This document shows positions 1 to 10,314 of a stretch of 36,471 nucleotides of DNA, piece by piece. The first letter of the stretch is position 1. Every line of letters starts with the position of its first letter. The DNA lies in assembly GCA_025408445.1 (NCBI GenBank), contig JANYIZ010000193.1, positions 1 to 36,471 on the forward strand. The letters run 5' to 3'. A program made the position numbers and the translations under genes. The notes beneath the pieces were generated by a model, which was not told where the DNA came from, ran no database searches, and worked only from the letters and a program-made list of their open reading frames with translations. Source of the DNA: Frigoribacterium sp. GTDB lineage: Bacteria; Actinomycetota; Actinomycetes; Actinomycetales; Microbacteriaceae.

Positions 1-1
1 C

Positions 2-2072
<2,071 letters not shown>

Positions 2073-2074
2073 GA

Positions 2075-2359
2075 ATGGCCGAGTCTGGTGCTCATGAACT
2101 TCAGGTGAGTGTCGTGTCAGCCGACCACGAGGTCTGGACCGGCACGGCCTCGATGGTGGTTGCGAAAACCACAGAGGGCGAGATCGGTATCCTTCCGGGC
2201 CACGAGCCGCTGCTGGCAATCCTGAGTGCCGGTGAGGTGCGGATTACCACCGGGTCGGGATCTGCTTCAGTGCGTGCGAATGCCGAGGACGGCTTCCTCT
2301 CGGTGGAGCACGACACTGTTACAGTCGTCGCTCGCAACGCTGCACTGGTCCAGGGCTGA
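2075..2359 (+). CDS. atpC: F1 ATP synthase epsilon subunit, short form
   Basis: Epsilon subunit of F1-ATPase, which couples gamma to the c-ring. The ATG at 2075 lies two bases after the atpD stop and is preferred over an in-frame GTG at 2042 inside atpD. The protein has 94 residues and consists only of the N-terminal beta-sandwich, with GEIGILPGHEPLLAILSAGEV and a terminal LSVEHDTVTVVA strand. The C-terminal two-helix domain found in the roughly 135-residue E. coli protein is absent. To my knowledge such short forms occur in related actinobacteria, so this is probably normal for the lineage. It implies that regulation by an extended epsilon C-terminus does not operate here. Confidence 0.96.
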   Translation: MAESGAHELQVSVVSADHEVWTGTASMVVAKTTEGEIGILPGHEPLLAILSAGEVRITTGSGSASVRANAEDGFLSVEHDTVTVVARNAALVQG

Positions 2360-2368
2360 CCGACTCTC

Positions 2369-2890
2369 ATGCTGATTGCGATGGCAGGACTGCCGGCCGC
2401 CGGCAAGAGCACACTCGCCGACATTCTCGGCGCACGTCTCTCCGCTTCGGTTGTGTCTGTCGATCCGATCGAATCGGCGATCCTTGAAGCCGGAATCGAC
2501 AGCGACCAGCCCACTGGGCTGGCTGCCTATCTCGTGGCCGAGACCATTGCCGGGCTGGTGCTCGAGTCCGGACATGACGTGATCGTGGATGCCGTGAACG
2601 GTGTCGATCCGGCCCGTGAGCAGTGGGTGGGGCTCGCGAAGTCGCGCGGCGAGACCCTGCGATTCATCGAGGTCATCTGCTCAGATCCTGAGGTGCATCG
2701 CGAGCGTCTCGAGGCACGCGGACGCCGACTTCCGCACCTGAATGAGTTGAGCTGGCATGCCGTCGAGCAGAGTCTCGACGAGTACTTGCCCTGGGCTGGG
2801 GCAAGCGCAGCGGTGCCGAGGATCACGCTCGATTCCGCGCGACCGCTCGGCGTGAATGTGGATGCTGCGCTCGCGTTCATCACAACCTAG
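2369..2890 (+). CDS. Small P-loop kinase-like ATP-binding protein
   Basis: A 173-residue P-loop NTPase of the zeta-toxin / chloramphenicol-phosphotransferase / small-molecule kinase type. The Walker A motif GLPAAGKST is at residues 7-15. There is a lid-like region with VHRERLEARGRR, where the arginines would contact phosphates, and a conserved-looking VIVDAVNGV strand at the Walker B position. It starts nine bases after atpC, so it is probably transcribed with the atp genes, and its stop overlaps the next start (TAGTG). The substrate cannot be told from sequence. No antitoxin gene is adjacent, so I do not call it a toxin. Confidence 0.8.
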   Translation: MLIAMAGLPAAGKSTLADILGARLSASVVSVDPIESAILEAGIDSDQPTGLAAYLVAETIAGLVLESGHDVIVDAVNGVDPAREQWVGLAKSRGETLRFIEVICSDPEVHRERLEARGRRLPHLNELSWHAVEQSLDEYLPWAGASAAVPRITLDSARPLGVNVDAALAFITT

Positions 2891-3636
2891 TGTTGCTGCT
2901 CCTTCCCCCGTCCGAGACCAAGCGGGACGGGGGTGCTGTCGACATGCCGCTCGATCTGGCCCGATTGAGTTATCCCGCGCTCACGGTGCCTCGGCGCTCG
3001 GTGCTGGCGGCAACTAGAGCGCTCTCTCGCAATCGGGCTACCATGTCGGCCGCCTTGAAGCTCGGCGTGAGCCAGCAGTTCGAGATCACCCGTAATCGCG
3101 AGCTTCGTTCATCGCCAACTATTGCCGCTCTTGAGCGCTATACCGGTGTGCTCTACGACGCGCTTGACGTGGGAACACTGAATGTCTCTGCGCGAGAGTT
3201 TGCCCGCGACCACGTGCTCATACACTCGGCCCTGTTCGGTCTGCTGGGAGCGGATGATCCGATTCCCGCGTATCGCCTCTCTCACGATTCGAGGCTGCCG
3301 GCCCTGCCGCTGAGAAAGCTCTGGCGCGAGCATATCTCCGCCGTGCTCGCGGCCTCGGACGGCGTCGTTCTCGATCTTCGCTCGGAGGCCTACGTCGAGC
3401 TTGGACCCGCCCCGGCGGGGCCCAAAACAGCGTTCTTGCGCGTTGTTTCCGACTCCGCTGACGGACCTCGCCGAGCTCTCAATCACTTCAACAAGAAGGG
3501 TAAGGGCCAGTTCGTGCGTGCACTGTGTGAAGCGGGGATCGACCACCAGAGCATCGATTCGGTGCTCGAGTGGTCCGTGGGCGCTGGCCTTCGGCTTGAG
3601 CGCAAGGCAGAGGGCGAGCTCAACCTCATCGTCTGA
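2890..3636 (+). CDS. yaaA: YaaA family peroxide-stress protein (DUF328)
   Basis: A 248-residue protein starting with GTG that shares one base with the preceding stop. The N-terminus LLLPPSETKRDGG carries the PPSExK signature of YaaA/DUF328. The C-terminal part has the family's FNKKGKGQFVRALCEAGI-like segment. E. coli YaaA lowers intracellular free iron and limits oxidative DNA damage during peroxide stress, and a DNA-binding fold has been described for it. Whether the role is the same here is an inference. It ends the short run of genes downstream of atpC and faces tag across a 137-base convergent gap in which I see no clear terminator. Confidence 0.85.
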   Translation: MLLLLPPSETKRDGGAVDMPLDLARLSYPALTVPRRSVLAATRALSRNRATMSAALKLGVSQQFEITRNRELRSSPTIAALERYTGVLYDALDVGTLNVSAREFARDHVLIHSALFGLLGADDPIPAYRLSHDSRLPALPLRKLWREHISAVLAASDGVVLDLRSEAYVELGPAPAGPKTAFLRVVSDSADGPRRALNHFNKKGKGQFVRALCEAGIDHQSIDSVLEWSVGAGLRLERKAEGELNLIV

Positions 3637-3773
3637 ATGCGGTGAGTGGTGATGGCCGCTTGGGTGCGGCGTCAAGTCGGAGAAGGAATGGGTGCCGACC
3701 CGCCACCTCGACTCGGGCGTGGGAACAGGTGAGCCGGGTGCCGCAATCCGCGACTCAGGCGAGGGGCCGAGTC

Positions 3774-4370
3774 TCAGGCCGCCCGCCAGCATCCTTCGAC
3801 GTGATCGTCGACCATGCCCGAAGACTGCATGAGGGCATACATGGTGGTGGGGCCGACAAATCGCAGCCCGATCGCGCGCAACTCTCTACTCAGTGCCGTG
3901 GACTCTGCAGTCACGGCCGGGATGTCGCCGAAATTCACCGGTCGGGGTCGTGAGCCGCGGGGTGTGGCAAAGCCCCAGAGCAGCCGGTCGAAGGCGCCCG
4001 GATCGTCCTGCACCAGTTGGCGCACTATGCCCGCATTCGCGATCGTCGCCTCGATCTTGGCGCGATTGCGGATAATGCCTCCGTCGAGCATGAGGCGGTC
4101 GACATCCGGCTCGGTGAGCGCGGCGACGAGGTCGATGTCAAAGTCGTGGAAGGCTGCCCGAAACGTGTCTCGGCGGCGCAGGATGGTGATCCAGGAAAGC
4201 CCCGCCTGGAATCCTTCGAGGCTCACCTTCTCGAACAGCGGCCGATCCCCCCGGAGTTCCACCCCCCACTCCTCATCGTGGTATCGCCGATACTCCTCGT
4301 CGCCAGCGCTCCAGGCGCAGCGGCTGATTCCGTCGTCGCCGAGCACCACGACCGGTCGCGGCTGGCTCAC
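3774..4370 (-). CDS. tag: DNA-3-methyladenine glycosylase I
   Basis: A 198-residue base-excision glycosylase that removes 3-methyladenine from alkylated DNA. Zinc ligands match the Tag pattern: Cys18, His31, His190 and Cys194, with the same 13- and 4-residue spacings as in E. coli Tag. The segment YHDEEWGVELRGDRPLFEKV and the helix-hairpin region GLSWITIL are typical. It starts with GTG overlapping the ogt stop codon (GTGA), so the two proteins are translationally coupled. Together they form a compact constitutive-type alkylation-repair unit. No Ada-type regulator is seen next to them. Confidence 0.95.
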   Translation of the reverse strand: MSQPRPVVVLGDDGISRCAWSAGDEEYRRYHDEEWGVELRGDRPLFEKVSLEGFQAGLSWITILRRRDTFRAAFHDFDIDLVAALTEPDVDRLMLDGGIIRNRAKIEATIANAGIVRQLVQDDPGAFDRLLWGFATPRGSRPRPVNFGDIPAVTAESTALSRELRAIGLRFVGPTTMYALMQSSGMVDDHVEGCWRAA

Positions 4371-4906
4371 TCCGTGTGTCCGATTCCCTCATGATTGAGC
4401 AGCCAGACCTTGGTGGGGATGCCGTTGCCGCCGCTGTAGCCGGTAATGCGGTTGTTCGACGCAAGCACCCGATGGCAGGGAACAAGAATAGGCACCGGAT
4501 TGGCTCCGACCGCTCCGCCCACTGCCCGACCCGCTGTCGCGCGGCCGGTCGAAAGGCCGAGTTCGCCATAGGACGTGACCTCGCCGAACCGCAGTTCTCC
4601 GAGCCGGGCCCAGACCTCCCTTTGGAACTCGGTTCCACACAGGGTGACCGGCACATCGAACGTGGTCCGGGTGCCGGAGAAGTACTCGGAGAGTTGTGCC
4701 GCAGCACGGTCGAGTACGGCGTCGCTGCGCTCGTCGTCTCCGTCGTGCGGGAGGGTGCCGTCACGCTCGATGGTGAGCGAAACGACCGCCGAACCGTTGC
4801 CGATCAACTCGATGCGCCCGATCGGACTGTCGACTCGGCGAAGAGGCGGAGCCAATGTCACTGTCGGGTGAGTGGCAGTGGCAGTAGCAGTAGCAGTAGC
4901 AGTCAT
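4367..4906 (-). CDS. ogt: Methylated-DNA-protein cysteine methyltransferase
   Basis: Suicide repair protein that transfers the methyl group from O6-methylguanine to its own cysteine. The active site reads PVPILVPCHRV, with Cys144 if translation starts at 4906. The HTH recognition region is EVTSYGELGLSTGRATAGRAVG, of which the arginine finger and preceding Ala-Gly are visible. Two starts are possible: ATG at 4906 (179 aa) or ATG at 4957 (196 aa). I prefer 4906 because family homology only begins near residue 20 of this form. Directly after that ATG the gene has a hexanucleotide tract encoding alternating Thr-Ala. The stop overlaps the tag start. Confidence 0.92.
   Translation of the reverse strand: MTATATATATATHPTVTLAPPLRRVDSPIGRIELIGNGSAVVSLTIERDGTLPHDGDDERSDAVLDRAAAQLSEYFSGTRTTFDVPVTLCGTEFQREVWARLGELRFGEVTSYGELGLSTGRATAGRAVGGAVGANPVPILVPCHRVLASNNRITGYSGGNGIPTKVWLLNHEGIGHTE
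4869..4906 (-). repeat. Hexanucleotide repeat at the ogt start
   Basis: On the minus strand the first codons of ogt are about six copies of ACTGCT/ACTGCC, encoding (Thr-Ala)n. The unit is a multiple of three, so slippage would change the length of a Thr-Ala tail without shifting the frame. Confidence 0.8.
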
Positions 4907-5016
4907 GATTCGACTGTAGCTGCGGTATCCGACCGACCACTCGCGGTTTTCAGACATCGGTTATCCGTGTCAGGGGCGCGGAATTGTGAAGGAGAAGTCC
5001 CACTTAGGCTGAACAT

Positions 5017-5988
5017 ATGGCTGCTATCGACTATCGCCCACTCGGCGACTCCGGTCTCATCGTCTCCACTATCGGCCTCGGCTGCAACAACTTCGGTCGC
5101 GCGAACACCGCCAGCGAAAGTCAAGAAGGCACAGACGCTGTGATCGACGCGGCAATCGAGGCTGGGGTCACCCTGTTCGACACCGCAGACATCTACGGCT
5201 CGGAGCGCGGGTTGAGCGAGACACGTATGGGACATTCGCTCAAGGGCCGCCGTCACGAGATTGTACTCGCGACGAAATTCGGCATGGATATGGCCGGCAC
5301 CAACGGACCGGACTGGGGAGCGCGGGGGTCGCGGCGGTATGTGCGACTCGCGGTAGAAGCATCCCTCCGCCGATTGCAGACGGACTGGATCGACCTCTAT
5401 CAGCTGCATGTGCCCGATCCGCTCACCCCGATTGAGGAGACCCTGTCCGTACTCGACGACCTCATCACCGAGGGAAAAGTGCGCTACATCGGGCACTCCA
5501 ACCTCACCGGCTGGCAGATCGCGGATGCCGAATACCGCGCAATCCTCGGCGGTCACCCCAAATTCATCTCGGCTCAAAACGAGTATTCGTTGCTCGTGCG
5601 AGGCGTCGAGGCGGAGGTCTTACCCGCTGCGAATCATTACGGACTCGGTTTCCTGCCCTTCTTTCCGCTCTATAACGGCCTGTTCACTGGTAAGTTCAGC
5701 CGGTCGGGAGGCCCGGCTGACAGTCGGATCGTGAACCTGCGGCCCCACCTGCTTGAGAGCGCACCCTGGGACACGATCGAGAAGTATGAGGCCTTCTGCC
5801 GCGAGCGGGACATCACGATGCTCGCCGCGACTCTCGCCTGGCTATTGGCCCAGCCGGGTCTCAGCAGTGTGATCGCGGGCGCGACGAAGCCCGAACAAAT
5901 TCACCAAAACGCCGAGGCCGCCACCGAGTGGGCACCGACGACCGAGGAGATCACCGAGATCTCGGCTATGTTCACCGATCCGACCTAG
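5017..5988 (+). CDS. Aldo/keto reductase
   Basis: A 323-residue NADPH-dependent TIM-barrel oxidoreductase. The catalytic tetrad is visible: Asp in LFDTADIYGS, Tyr in the same segment, Lys in ATKFGMD, and His in LYQLHVPD. The C-terminal LSSVIAGATKPEQIHQN motif contacts the adenosine phosphate. Overall it resembles the AKR11/YajO-like group of general-stress and sugar/aldehyde reductases, but the substrate is not deducible. It is a single gene transcribed away from ogt across a 110-base gap and converges on the next gene. Confidence 0.93.
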   Translation: MAAIDYRPLGDSGLIVSTIGLGCNNFGRANTASESQEGTDAVIDAAIEAGVTLFDTADIYGSERGLSETRMGHSLKGRRHEIVLATKFGMDMAGTNGPDWGARGSRRYVRLAVEASLRRLQTDWIDLYQLHVPDPLTPIEETLSVLDDLITEGKVRYIGHSNLTGWQIADAEYRAILGGHPKFISAQNEYSLLVRGVEAEVLPAANHYGLGFLPFFPLYNGLFTGKFSRSGGPADSRIVNLRPHLLESAPWDTIEKYEAFCRERDITMLAATLAWLLAQPGLSSVIAGATKPEQIHQNAEAATEWAPTTEEITEISAMFTDPT

Positions 5989-6008
5989 GGACGAAGCCGG
6001 AGAGGGGC

Positions 6009-6923
6009 TCAGGGGAGAGTGAGAACCACCTTGCCGCGGAGGTGGCGCGTCTCGAGCAACTCGTAGGCCGCTCGCACTTCCGAGAGCGGGAAGGTTGCGG
6101 CGATGGGCATGACGACGGTGCCGGCCGCGACGAGTCGCGCGAGGTCGCCAAGATTTTCGGCGGTCTTACCGCCCCCTCCGACGGTCGAGATGCCGTATTT
6201 CGCGACCCCGGCGAAATACACGATCGAGTTGATGCGCGTCGGATCGACACCGAGTTCAATCGCCGCGTCTACCGTCTCCGCTCCAGCATTATCGATCACG
6301 GCGTCAATTCCTTCCGGGGCAGCAACCCGCAGTCGATCGACCAGGCCAGGTCCATAGGCAACTGGGATGAGACCGAGGCTGCTCAGGTAGGTATGATTCT
6401 GTTCACTGGCGGTTCCAATCACCGTCGCCCCGTCGGCGAGGGCAAGCTGGGCGGCGAACAGTCCGACGCCACCCGCCGCTGCACTCACGAGCACAGTCTC
6501 ACCGGGTTGCGGCGCCACCGCTCGCGTGGACCGCTCTGCCGTGTTGCCGACGAGACCGAGGCCACCGGCTGTCACCCAGTCGAGGCCGGGGGGCTTGGTC
6601 GTGACTTGACTGGCCGGCACGACCACGAAATCGGCCTGAGCGCTGAAATTGCTCCACCCGAGCACCTCGTCGCCCAGCATCGCAGTCGTGACTCCCTCGC
6701 CCACCTCGTCGATCACACCCGCGAACTCGGCACCCTGGCCGCTCGGGAGCGTGCGATTCGGCAGTACTGAGGGGGATCGGCGAGCCTTGGCGTCGAAGTT
6801 GTTCAGGCCAGCGGCCCGCACTGCTACACGCACCATACCCACGCTGGCATGGGGTTCATCGACCTCCACGATATCGAGCACTTCCGGGCCACCGTAGCGG
6901 TTGTACTGCACGATTCGCGACAT
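6009..6923 (-). CDS. NADP-dependent medium-chain oxidoreductase (quinone reductase-like)
   Basis: A 304-residue member of the MDR superfamily. The N-terminal GroES-like domain contains GQGAEFAGVIDEVGEGV, and the Rossmann domain has VSAAAGGVGLFAAQLA. Cysteine ligands of the catalytic and structural zinc sites of alcohol dehydrogenases are missing, which places it with zinc-free quinone oxidoreductase/enoyl-reductase types. It is divergent from nothing recognisable and converges with the aldo/keto reductase 20 bases away. Substrate unknown. Confidence 0.92.
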   Translation of the reverse strand: MSRIVQYNRYGGPEVLDIVEVDEPHASVGMVRVAVRAAGLNNFDAKARRSPSVLPNRTLPSGQGAEFAGVIDEVGEGVTTAMLGDEVLGWSNFSAQADFVVVPASQVTTKPPGLDWVTAGGLGLVGNTAERSTRAVAPQPGETVLVSAAAGGVGLFAAQLALADGATVIGTASEQNHTYLSSLGLIPVAYGPGLVDRLRVAAPEGIDAVIDNAGAETVDAAIELGVDPTRINSIVYFAGVAKYGISTVGGGGKTAENLGDLARLVAAGTVVMPIAATFPLSEVRAAYELLETRHLRGKVVLTLP

Positions 6924-7035
6924 GGCCCGAGTCTATGATCGATCTTGTGCGTGAGCATTCACGCCATTATGGTGAGCGGATGACGCTCCTCGCGTCCCTC
7001 GCGCGGGGCCGCGCTTGCTGAGCGCCCGCCTCGAG

Positions 7036-7606
7036 ATGATCGTGGATGTGGTCGTCCTGTTGCTGCTCGAATTCGGATGTTTGGATTTGGTTGGGCAGTA
7101 GCAGCCACAGTGCTGGTAACAGGGGCCATCGTGCGCGGCATCCCTCCTCGCCATCGCGGCACAGTGCTCGCGTTTCGGCGGGCCCGCAGCTGTCCCGGTT
7201 TGTGGCGGTGAGCATCCCCATGCTGGGCAGTGTGATCGGCCTGGTGATCTCACACATGGTCGCCGAGTTGAGCCCAATACCTCAGCGGATCGACGCGATT
7301 AACGGGGTGCTGCGTGAGAACCCGGCGGATGCTCGAGTCGCGCGTGCGAGCAGTCGTTCGTTTATCAGTTCGGTTCGCAAGGATGTCGGCCAGGTCCCTG
7401 TCCCTCGCAGAGAAGGTGTTGTTTATCCCGATCGTGGTGCCAGCGAACCCGTCATTCGAGCACCCCGGGAACATCTGGGCGATGACCGTTACCGAACCGT
7501 TGACCCCCACAGTGGCGCTCGTGCTCTCCCTGGTGGGGTGCCGGACGCAGACGGTAGTGACCGTGGAAGAACGTGCCGCGGTGGAGCCGCTGGCTGGCGA
7601 GTCCCG
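7036..7606 (+). pseudogene. Decayed MarP/CvpA-like membrane serine protease
   Basis: No intact gene fits this 680-base gap, but pieces resembling an actinobacterial MarP-type protease appear in order and in changing frames. An ATG at 7036 begins MIVDVVVLLLLEFG, like the first CvpA helix, then hits a stop. A shifted frame continues FGFGWAVAATVLVTGAIVRG. Another frame gives MLGSVIGLVISHMV and QRIDAINGVLRENPADARV, resembling the end of the membrane domain. Around 7418 EGVVYPDRGASEPVIRAP resembles the segment around the catalytic His (PDRVVTNAHVVAG in the family), with the His stretch deleted. The Ser region is absent. The assignment rests on remembered family patterns and needs an alignment. Confidence 0.45.
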
Positions 7607-8668
7607 CTACCCACCGACGCCCGTCGCGGGGGCCGGCGTCGGGATGGTGGCGACGGCCGGGCCGTGATTGAGAGCGCTGTTGAGTCCGGCAGTCTGCTCC
7701 GAGAGGGCCTTCATCTTGGCGAGGTCCCTGTTGTACTCGGCTGTTTTCGTCAGGATATCGGCATAACGAGCGTCGAGGGAGATGCGTCGTGTCTCCAGGG
7801 CGCCCTGGGCCACGTCGACCTGGCGCTTCGTCGTGAAGTCGGTGCGGGAATTGAACCGACGGATGTCTGTGTTCAGCTGGGCATAGCCGCTCGTGTACGA
7901 GGCGTACTCGTCGTTGATCGCTGCCTGAAGGGCATCCATCGATGTCGACAGGTCGGCGGAGCGCTTTTCGAGGTCGGTGAAGACGGCATTGGTCTTCCCC
8001 TGCAGCTGCACAAGGGCCTGGCGGTTACCGAGCCATTTCGCATAGTGAGCCTCGAGCTCGGGCGAGATCGATGCGATCTCGGTGCCAATAATCGAGTGCA
8101 GTTCGTTATCGCGTTGGCCCGGTTCGTTTTTCGCGTAGTAGTCGAGGCGCGCTTGGAACGCGGGGTCTCCTCCGAGTTTCGCCGCCTCGCGCTCGAGCAG
8201 GGGAACGAGCTGTTGCTGTTCGGAAACGGAGAAGCGATCCCAGGCGGCATGCAGCATCTCGTGTGCGGCGACGACATCAGTCAGGCCGGCAAGTCGGGGT
8301 TCGGTTACCGCAAAGAGGTGGATCGACCGGTTCCGTGGCAGGTAACAGCCGAGGATCCCACTACCCTCCTGGTTGCTCGCGCAACTCGACGCGAAAATGA
8401 TTGACGATTCGATCACCGGTTTGCTTGCCAAAAAGATGAAACGGCCTTCTTCGGTCAACTGGGACGACCCGATGAGGGACGACACCGACTCGGAGGGTCG
8501 AAAAGTCCAGACTGTGTACTGGTCGACGAGGCGTTGGAAGCCGAGGAAGGCGAGCACTCCTGCGGCGACGAGCACCAGCGCGAGCACAGTGGGAAGCACC
8601 CGGGCGAGTCGTGAGCGGCGGCGAGGGATCGACGGCACGACGTAGGCGTCCCGCTCAAACAGCGTCAT
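7607..8668 (-). CDS. Membrane-anchored HExxH protein with coiled-coil C-terminus
   Basis: A 353-residue protein I do not recognise as a named family. A single membrane helix spans about residues 23-45, which would place the rest outside the cell. Residues 136-140 read HEMLH, followed by AAWDRF, so the sequence is HExxH within a likely helix, as in zinc metalloproteases. Two cysteines (96 and 108) could form a disulfide. Residues about 225-335 are rich in Gln, Leu, Asp and Arg, with heptad-like spacing suggesting a coiled coil, and the tail is Pro/Ala/Gly-rich. A third zinc ligand is not obvious. It has its own promoter-like sequence upstream. Protease activity is inferred from the motif only. 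Confidence 0.8.
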   Translation of the reverse strand: MTLFERDAYVVPSIPRRRSRLARVLPTVLALVLVAAGVLAFLGFQRLVDQYTVWTFRPSESVSSLIGSSQLTEEGRFIFLASKPVIESSIIFASSCASNQEGSGILGCYLPRNRSIHLFAVTEPRLAGLTDVVAAHEMLHAAWDRFSVSEQQQLVPLLEREAAKLGGDPAFQARLDYYAKNEPGQRDNELHSIIGTEIASISPELEAHYAKWLGNRQALVQLQGKTNAVFTDLEKRSADLSTSMDALQAAINDEYASYTSGYAQLNTDIRRFNSRTDFTTKRQVDVAQGALETRRISLDARYADILTKTAEYNRDLAKMKALSEQTAGLNSALNHGPAVATIPTPAPATGVGG

Positions 8669-8712
8669 GATCCCCCGATCGCCCGCTTGGCACGACGCCC
8701 CGCTTTAGCGAA

Positions 8713-8741
8713 ATAGTATCAGCGCTTTTCGCCGAGGTCAG
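8713..8741 (-). promoter_or_regulatory. Candidate promoter for the HExxH membrane protein
   Basis: On the minus strand CTGACC and TACTAT are separated by exactly 17 bases, each matching four of six consensus positions of a housekeeping sigma factor. Transcription would start near 8706, about 38 bases before the ATG at 8668. Confidence 0.45.
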
Positions 8742-8767
8742 CGTCCGGTCACGGGGGACGGGAGCTT

Positions 8768-10162
8768 CTAGTGTCCGGTGAGGGGCGCCATCAGCCGGGC
8801 GGCGACAGATGCGCGACCGGTCAGTCGCTCTTCGGCATCCGCGATCGTCATCGCCGTTGTGCCGAGGTTCGCCCCGATGAATCGCAGCGGCTCTGGCTCC
8901 CACAGCGGCGAACGGTGGTTCACCCACGGTAGCCGCGAGATCTCGGTATCCCGATGCAGGATCAGGTCGGTGAGGGTGCGCCCGGCGAGATTGGTGGTGC
9001 TCAGTCCGTCACCGACATATCCGCCCGCCGTTGCGATACCGGTGGCTGCGTCGAAGGCCGTGCTCGCGTGCCAGTCGCGCGGCACCCCGAGTGGACCACC
9101 CCAGCGATGCGTGATCGCCACGTCGTGGGCGGCGGGGAAGATGCTTGCGAGCGTGCGCGCCAAGTGGTCGAACACCCCCGGTACGCGATCATATTCTGGG
9201 CGGATGCTGCTGCCCCAGTGATATCTGGCGCCCCGGCCTCCGAAGGCGAAGCGATTGTCTGCCGTTCGCTGGCCATAGACGAGCAGGTGCCGAAAGTCAG
9301 CAAAGGTCTGCCCGTGCTCGATTCCGATCTCATCCCAGGTCGCGTCACTGAGCGGCTCGGTCGCGATCATGAGCGAGTAGAGCGGTAACACGCGGCGGTG
9401 GGTCTGCGGCAGGGACGCTCCATAGCCTTCGAGAGCGATCACAATCGTCTCGGCGCGTACCGCAGCGTGCTCGGTGAGAACCTCGCGCGCGCGCCATGAG
9501 AGCACCTCGGTCTCTTCGTAAATCGTCACCCCGAGTTGCTCCACCACGCGGGCGAGTCCGCGCACGAGCTTCGCCGGGTGTAGCCGGGCGCAGGCCGGAT
9601 CGAAGGTGGAGCCCAGCGCTCCGGCTGCACCCCGAGGGCTGTGGGCGGCATCCCTCAGGGCAAGATCGTCCACGCCCCAGCGCCCTGCTTCGGTGACTTC
9701 CGCGCGGGCCGCGGCCCACTGAGCCGGGCCGCGCGCGAGGCTTATCGTGCCACCCCGCACGAAATCGCAGTCGATTCCTTCTGCCGCAGTGACACGACCT
9801 ACCTCCTGGACGGTTTCGATCATCGCCTCGCGCATCGCCACAGCGGCATCCCGGCCGTGACGACGGGCGAGTGCGGCCGTCGATGCGGGAAACAGGGCGG
9901 AGCACCATCCTCCATTTCGTCCGGAGGCTCCGAATCCCGCGATGTGTTTCTCGAGAACTGCGATACGCAGGCTTGGCTGCGCCGAAGCAAGGTAGTAGGC
10001 CGTCCAGAGACCGGTGAGTCCGCCTCCGACGATGGCGACATCCACCTCGATGGGCCCGGCCAGCGATGGACGGGGGAGGAGATCATCCGCCCCCGCATCG
10101 CCGGTGCCGGCCGCCGGGAGGGAGTCGAACCAGTAGCTCAGTGCACGATAGTCGGACATCAT
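8768..10162 (-). CDS. FAD-dependent amine oxidoreductase (PuuB/DadA-like fold)
   Basis: A 464-residue flavoprotein of the D-amino-acid-oxidase-like superfamily. The FAD-binding motif VAIVGGGLTGLWTAYYLA is near residues 42-60, followed by the family GASGRNGGWCSALFP segment. The C-terminal GYVGDGLSTTNLAGRTLTDL segment is the second FAD contact. This GRNGG-type arrangement is shared by gamma-glutamylputrescine oxidase and related amine oxidases. Placement beside a class III aminotransferase and an aminobutyraldehyde dehydrogenase suggests action on putrescine or a related amine, but glutamylputrescine synthetase is not in the window, so the substrate stays open. It lies downstream of the aminotransferase on the same strand but behind a 418-base repeat region. 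Confidence 0.85.
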   Translation of the reverse strand: MMSDYRALSYWFDSLPAAGTGDAGADDLLPRPSLAGPIEVDVAIVGGGLTGLWTAYYLASAQPSLRIAVLEKHIAGFGASGRNGGWCSALFPASTAALARRHGRDAAVAMREAMIETVQEVGRVTAAEGIDCDFVRGGTISLARGPAQWAAARAEVTEAGRWGVDDLALRDAAHSPRGAAGALGSTFDPACARLHPAKLVRGLARVVEQLGVTIYEETEVLSWRAREVLTEHAAVRAETIVIALEGYGASLPQTHRRVLPLYSLMIATEPLSDATWDEIGIEHGQTFADFRHLLVYGQRTADNRFAFGGRGARYHWGSSIRPEYDRVPGVFDHLARTLASIFPAAHDVAITHRWGGPLGVPRDWHASTAFDAATGIATAGGYVGDGLSTTNLAGRTLTDLILHRDTEISRLPWVNHRSPLWEPEPLRFIGANLGTTAMTIADAEERLTGRASVAARLMAPLTGH

Positions 10163-10227
10163 TCCTCTTCCTGTCTCTCATTCACCGGCGCACCGCCTGG
10201 CTGGCCCCAGCCCGGCACTGCTGGCAC

Positions 10228-10314
10228 GGGGTGCTGCTGGCCCGGGGGTGCTGCTGGCCGGGGGTGCTGTTGACCGGGGGTGCTGTTGACCGGGGGTGCT
10301 GCTGACCCGGGGTG
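10228..10314. repeat. Tandem array A, 16-bp unit
   Basis: About five copies of a GGGGGTGCTGYTGRCC unit with a 16-17 bp period, beginning at 10228, 10244, 10260, 10276 and 10292. The array is noncoding in the accepted annotation and lies between the aminotransferase and the FAD oxidoreductase. Confidence 0.9.

Noticed and set aside
2369-2890. Zeta-type toxin of a toxin-antitoxin pair
   Set aside because: The P-loop and lid fit, but no small antitoxin gene adjoins it and it appears cotranscribed with the atp genes.
3637-3773. Terminator or small gene between yaaA and tag
   Set aside because: Only weak, short complementary stretches are visible and no open frame has a plausible start; nothing supportable.
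6924-7035. Regulatory or coding content upstream of the protease remnant
   Set aside because: No convincing promoter, palindrome or open frame was seen in these 112 bases.
7046-8404. 452-residue open frame on the plus strand
   Set aside because: Its 3' two thirds is antisense to the HExxH protein gene; only the first part contains the suspected protease remnant, and no single frame gives a sensible protein.
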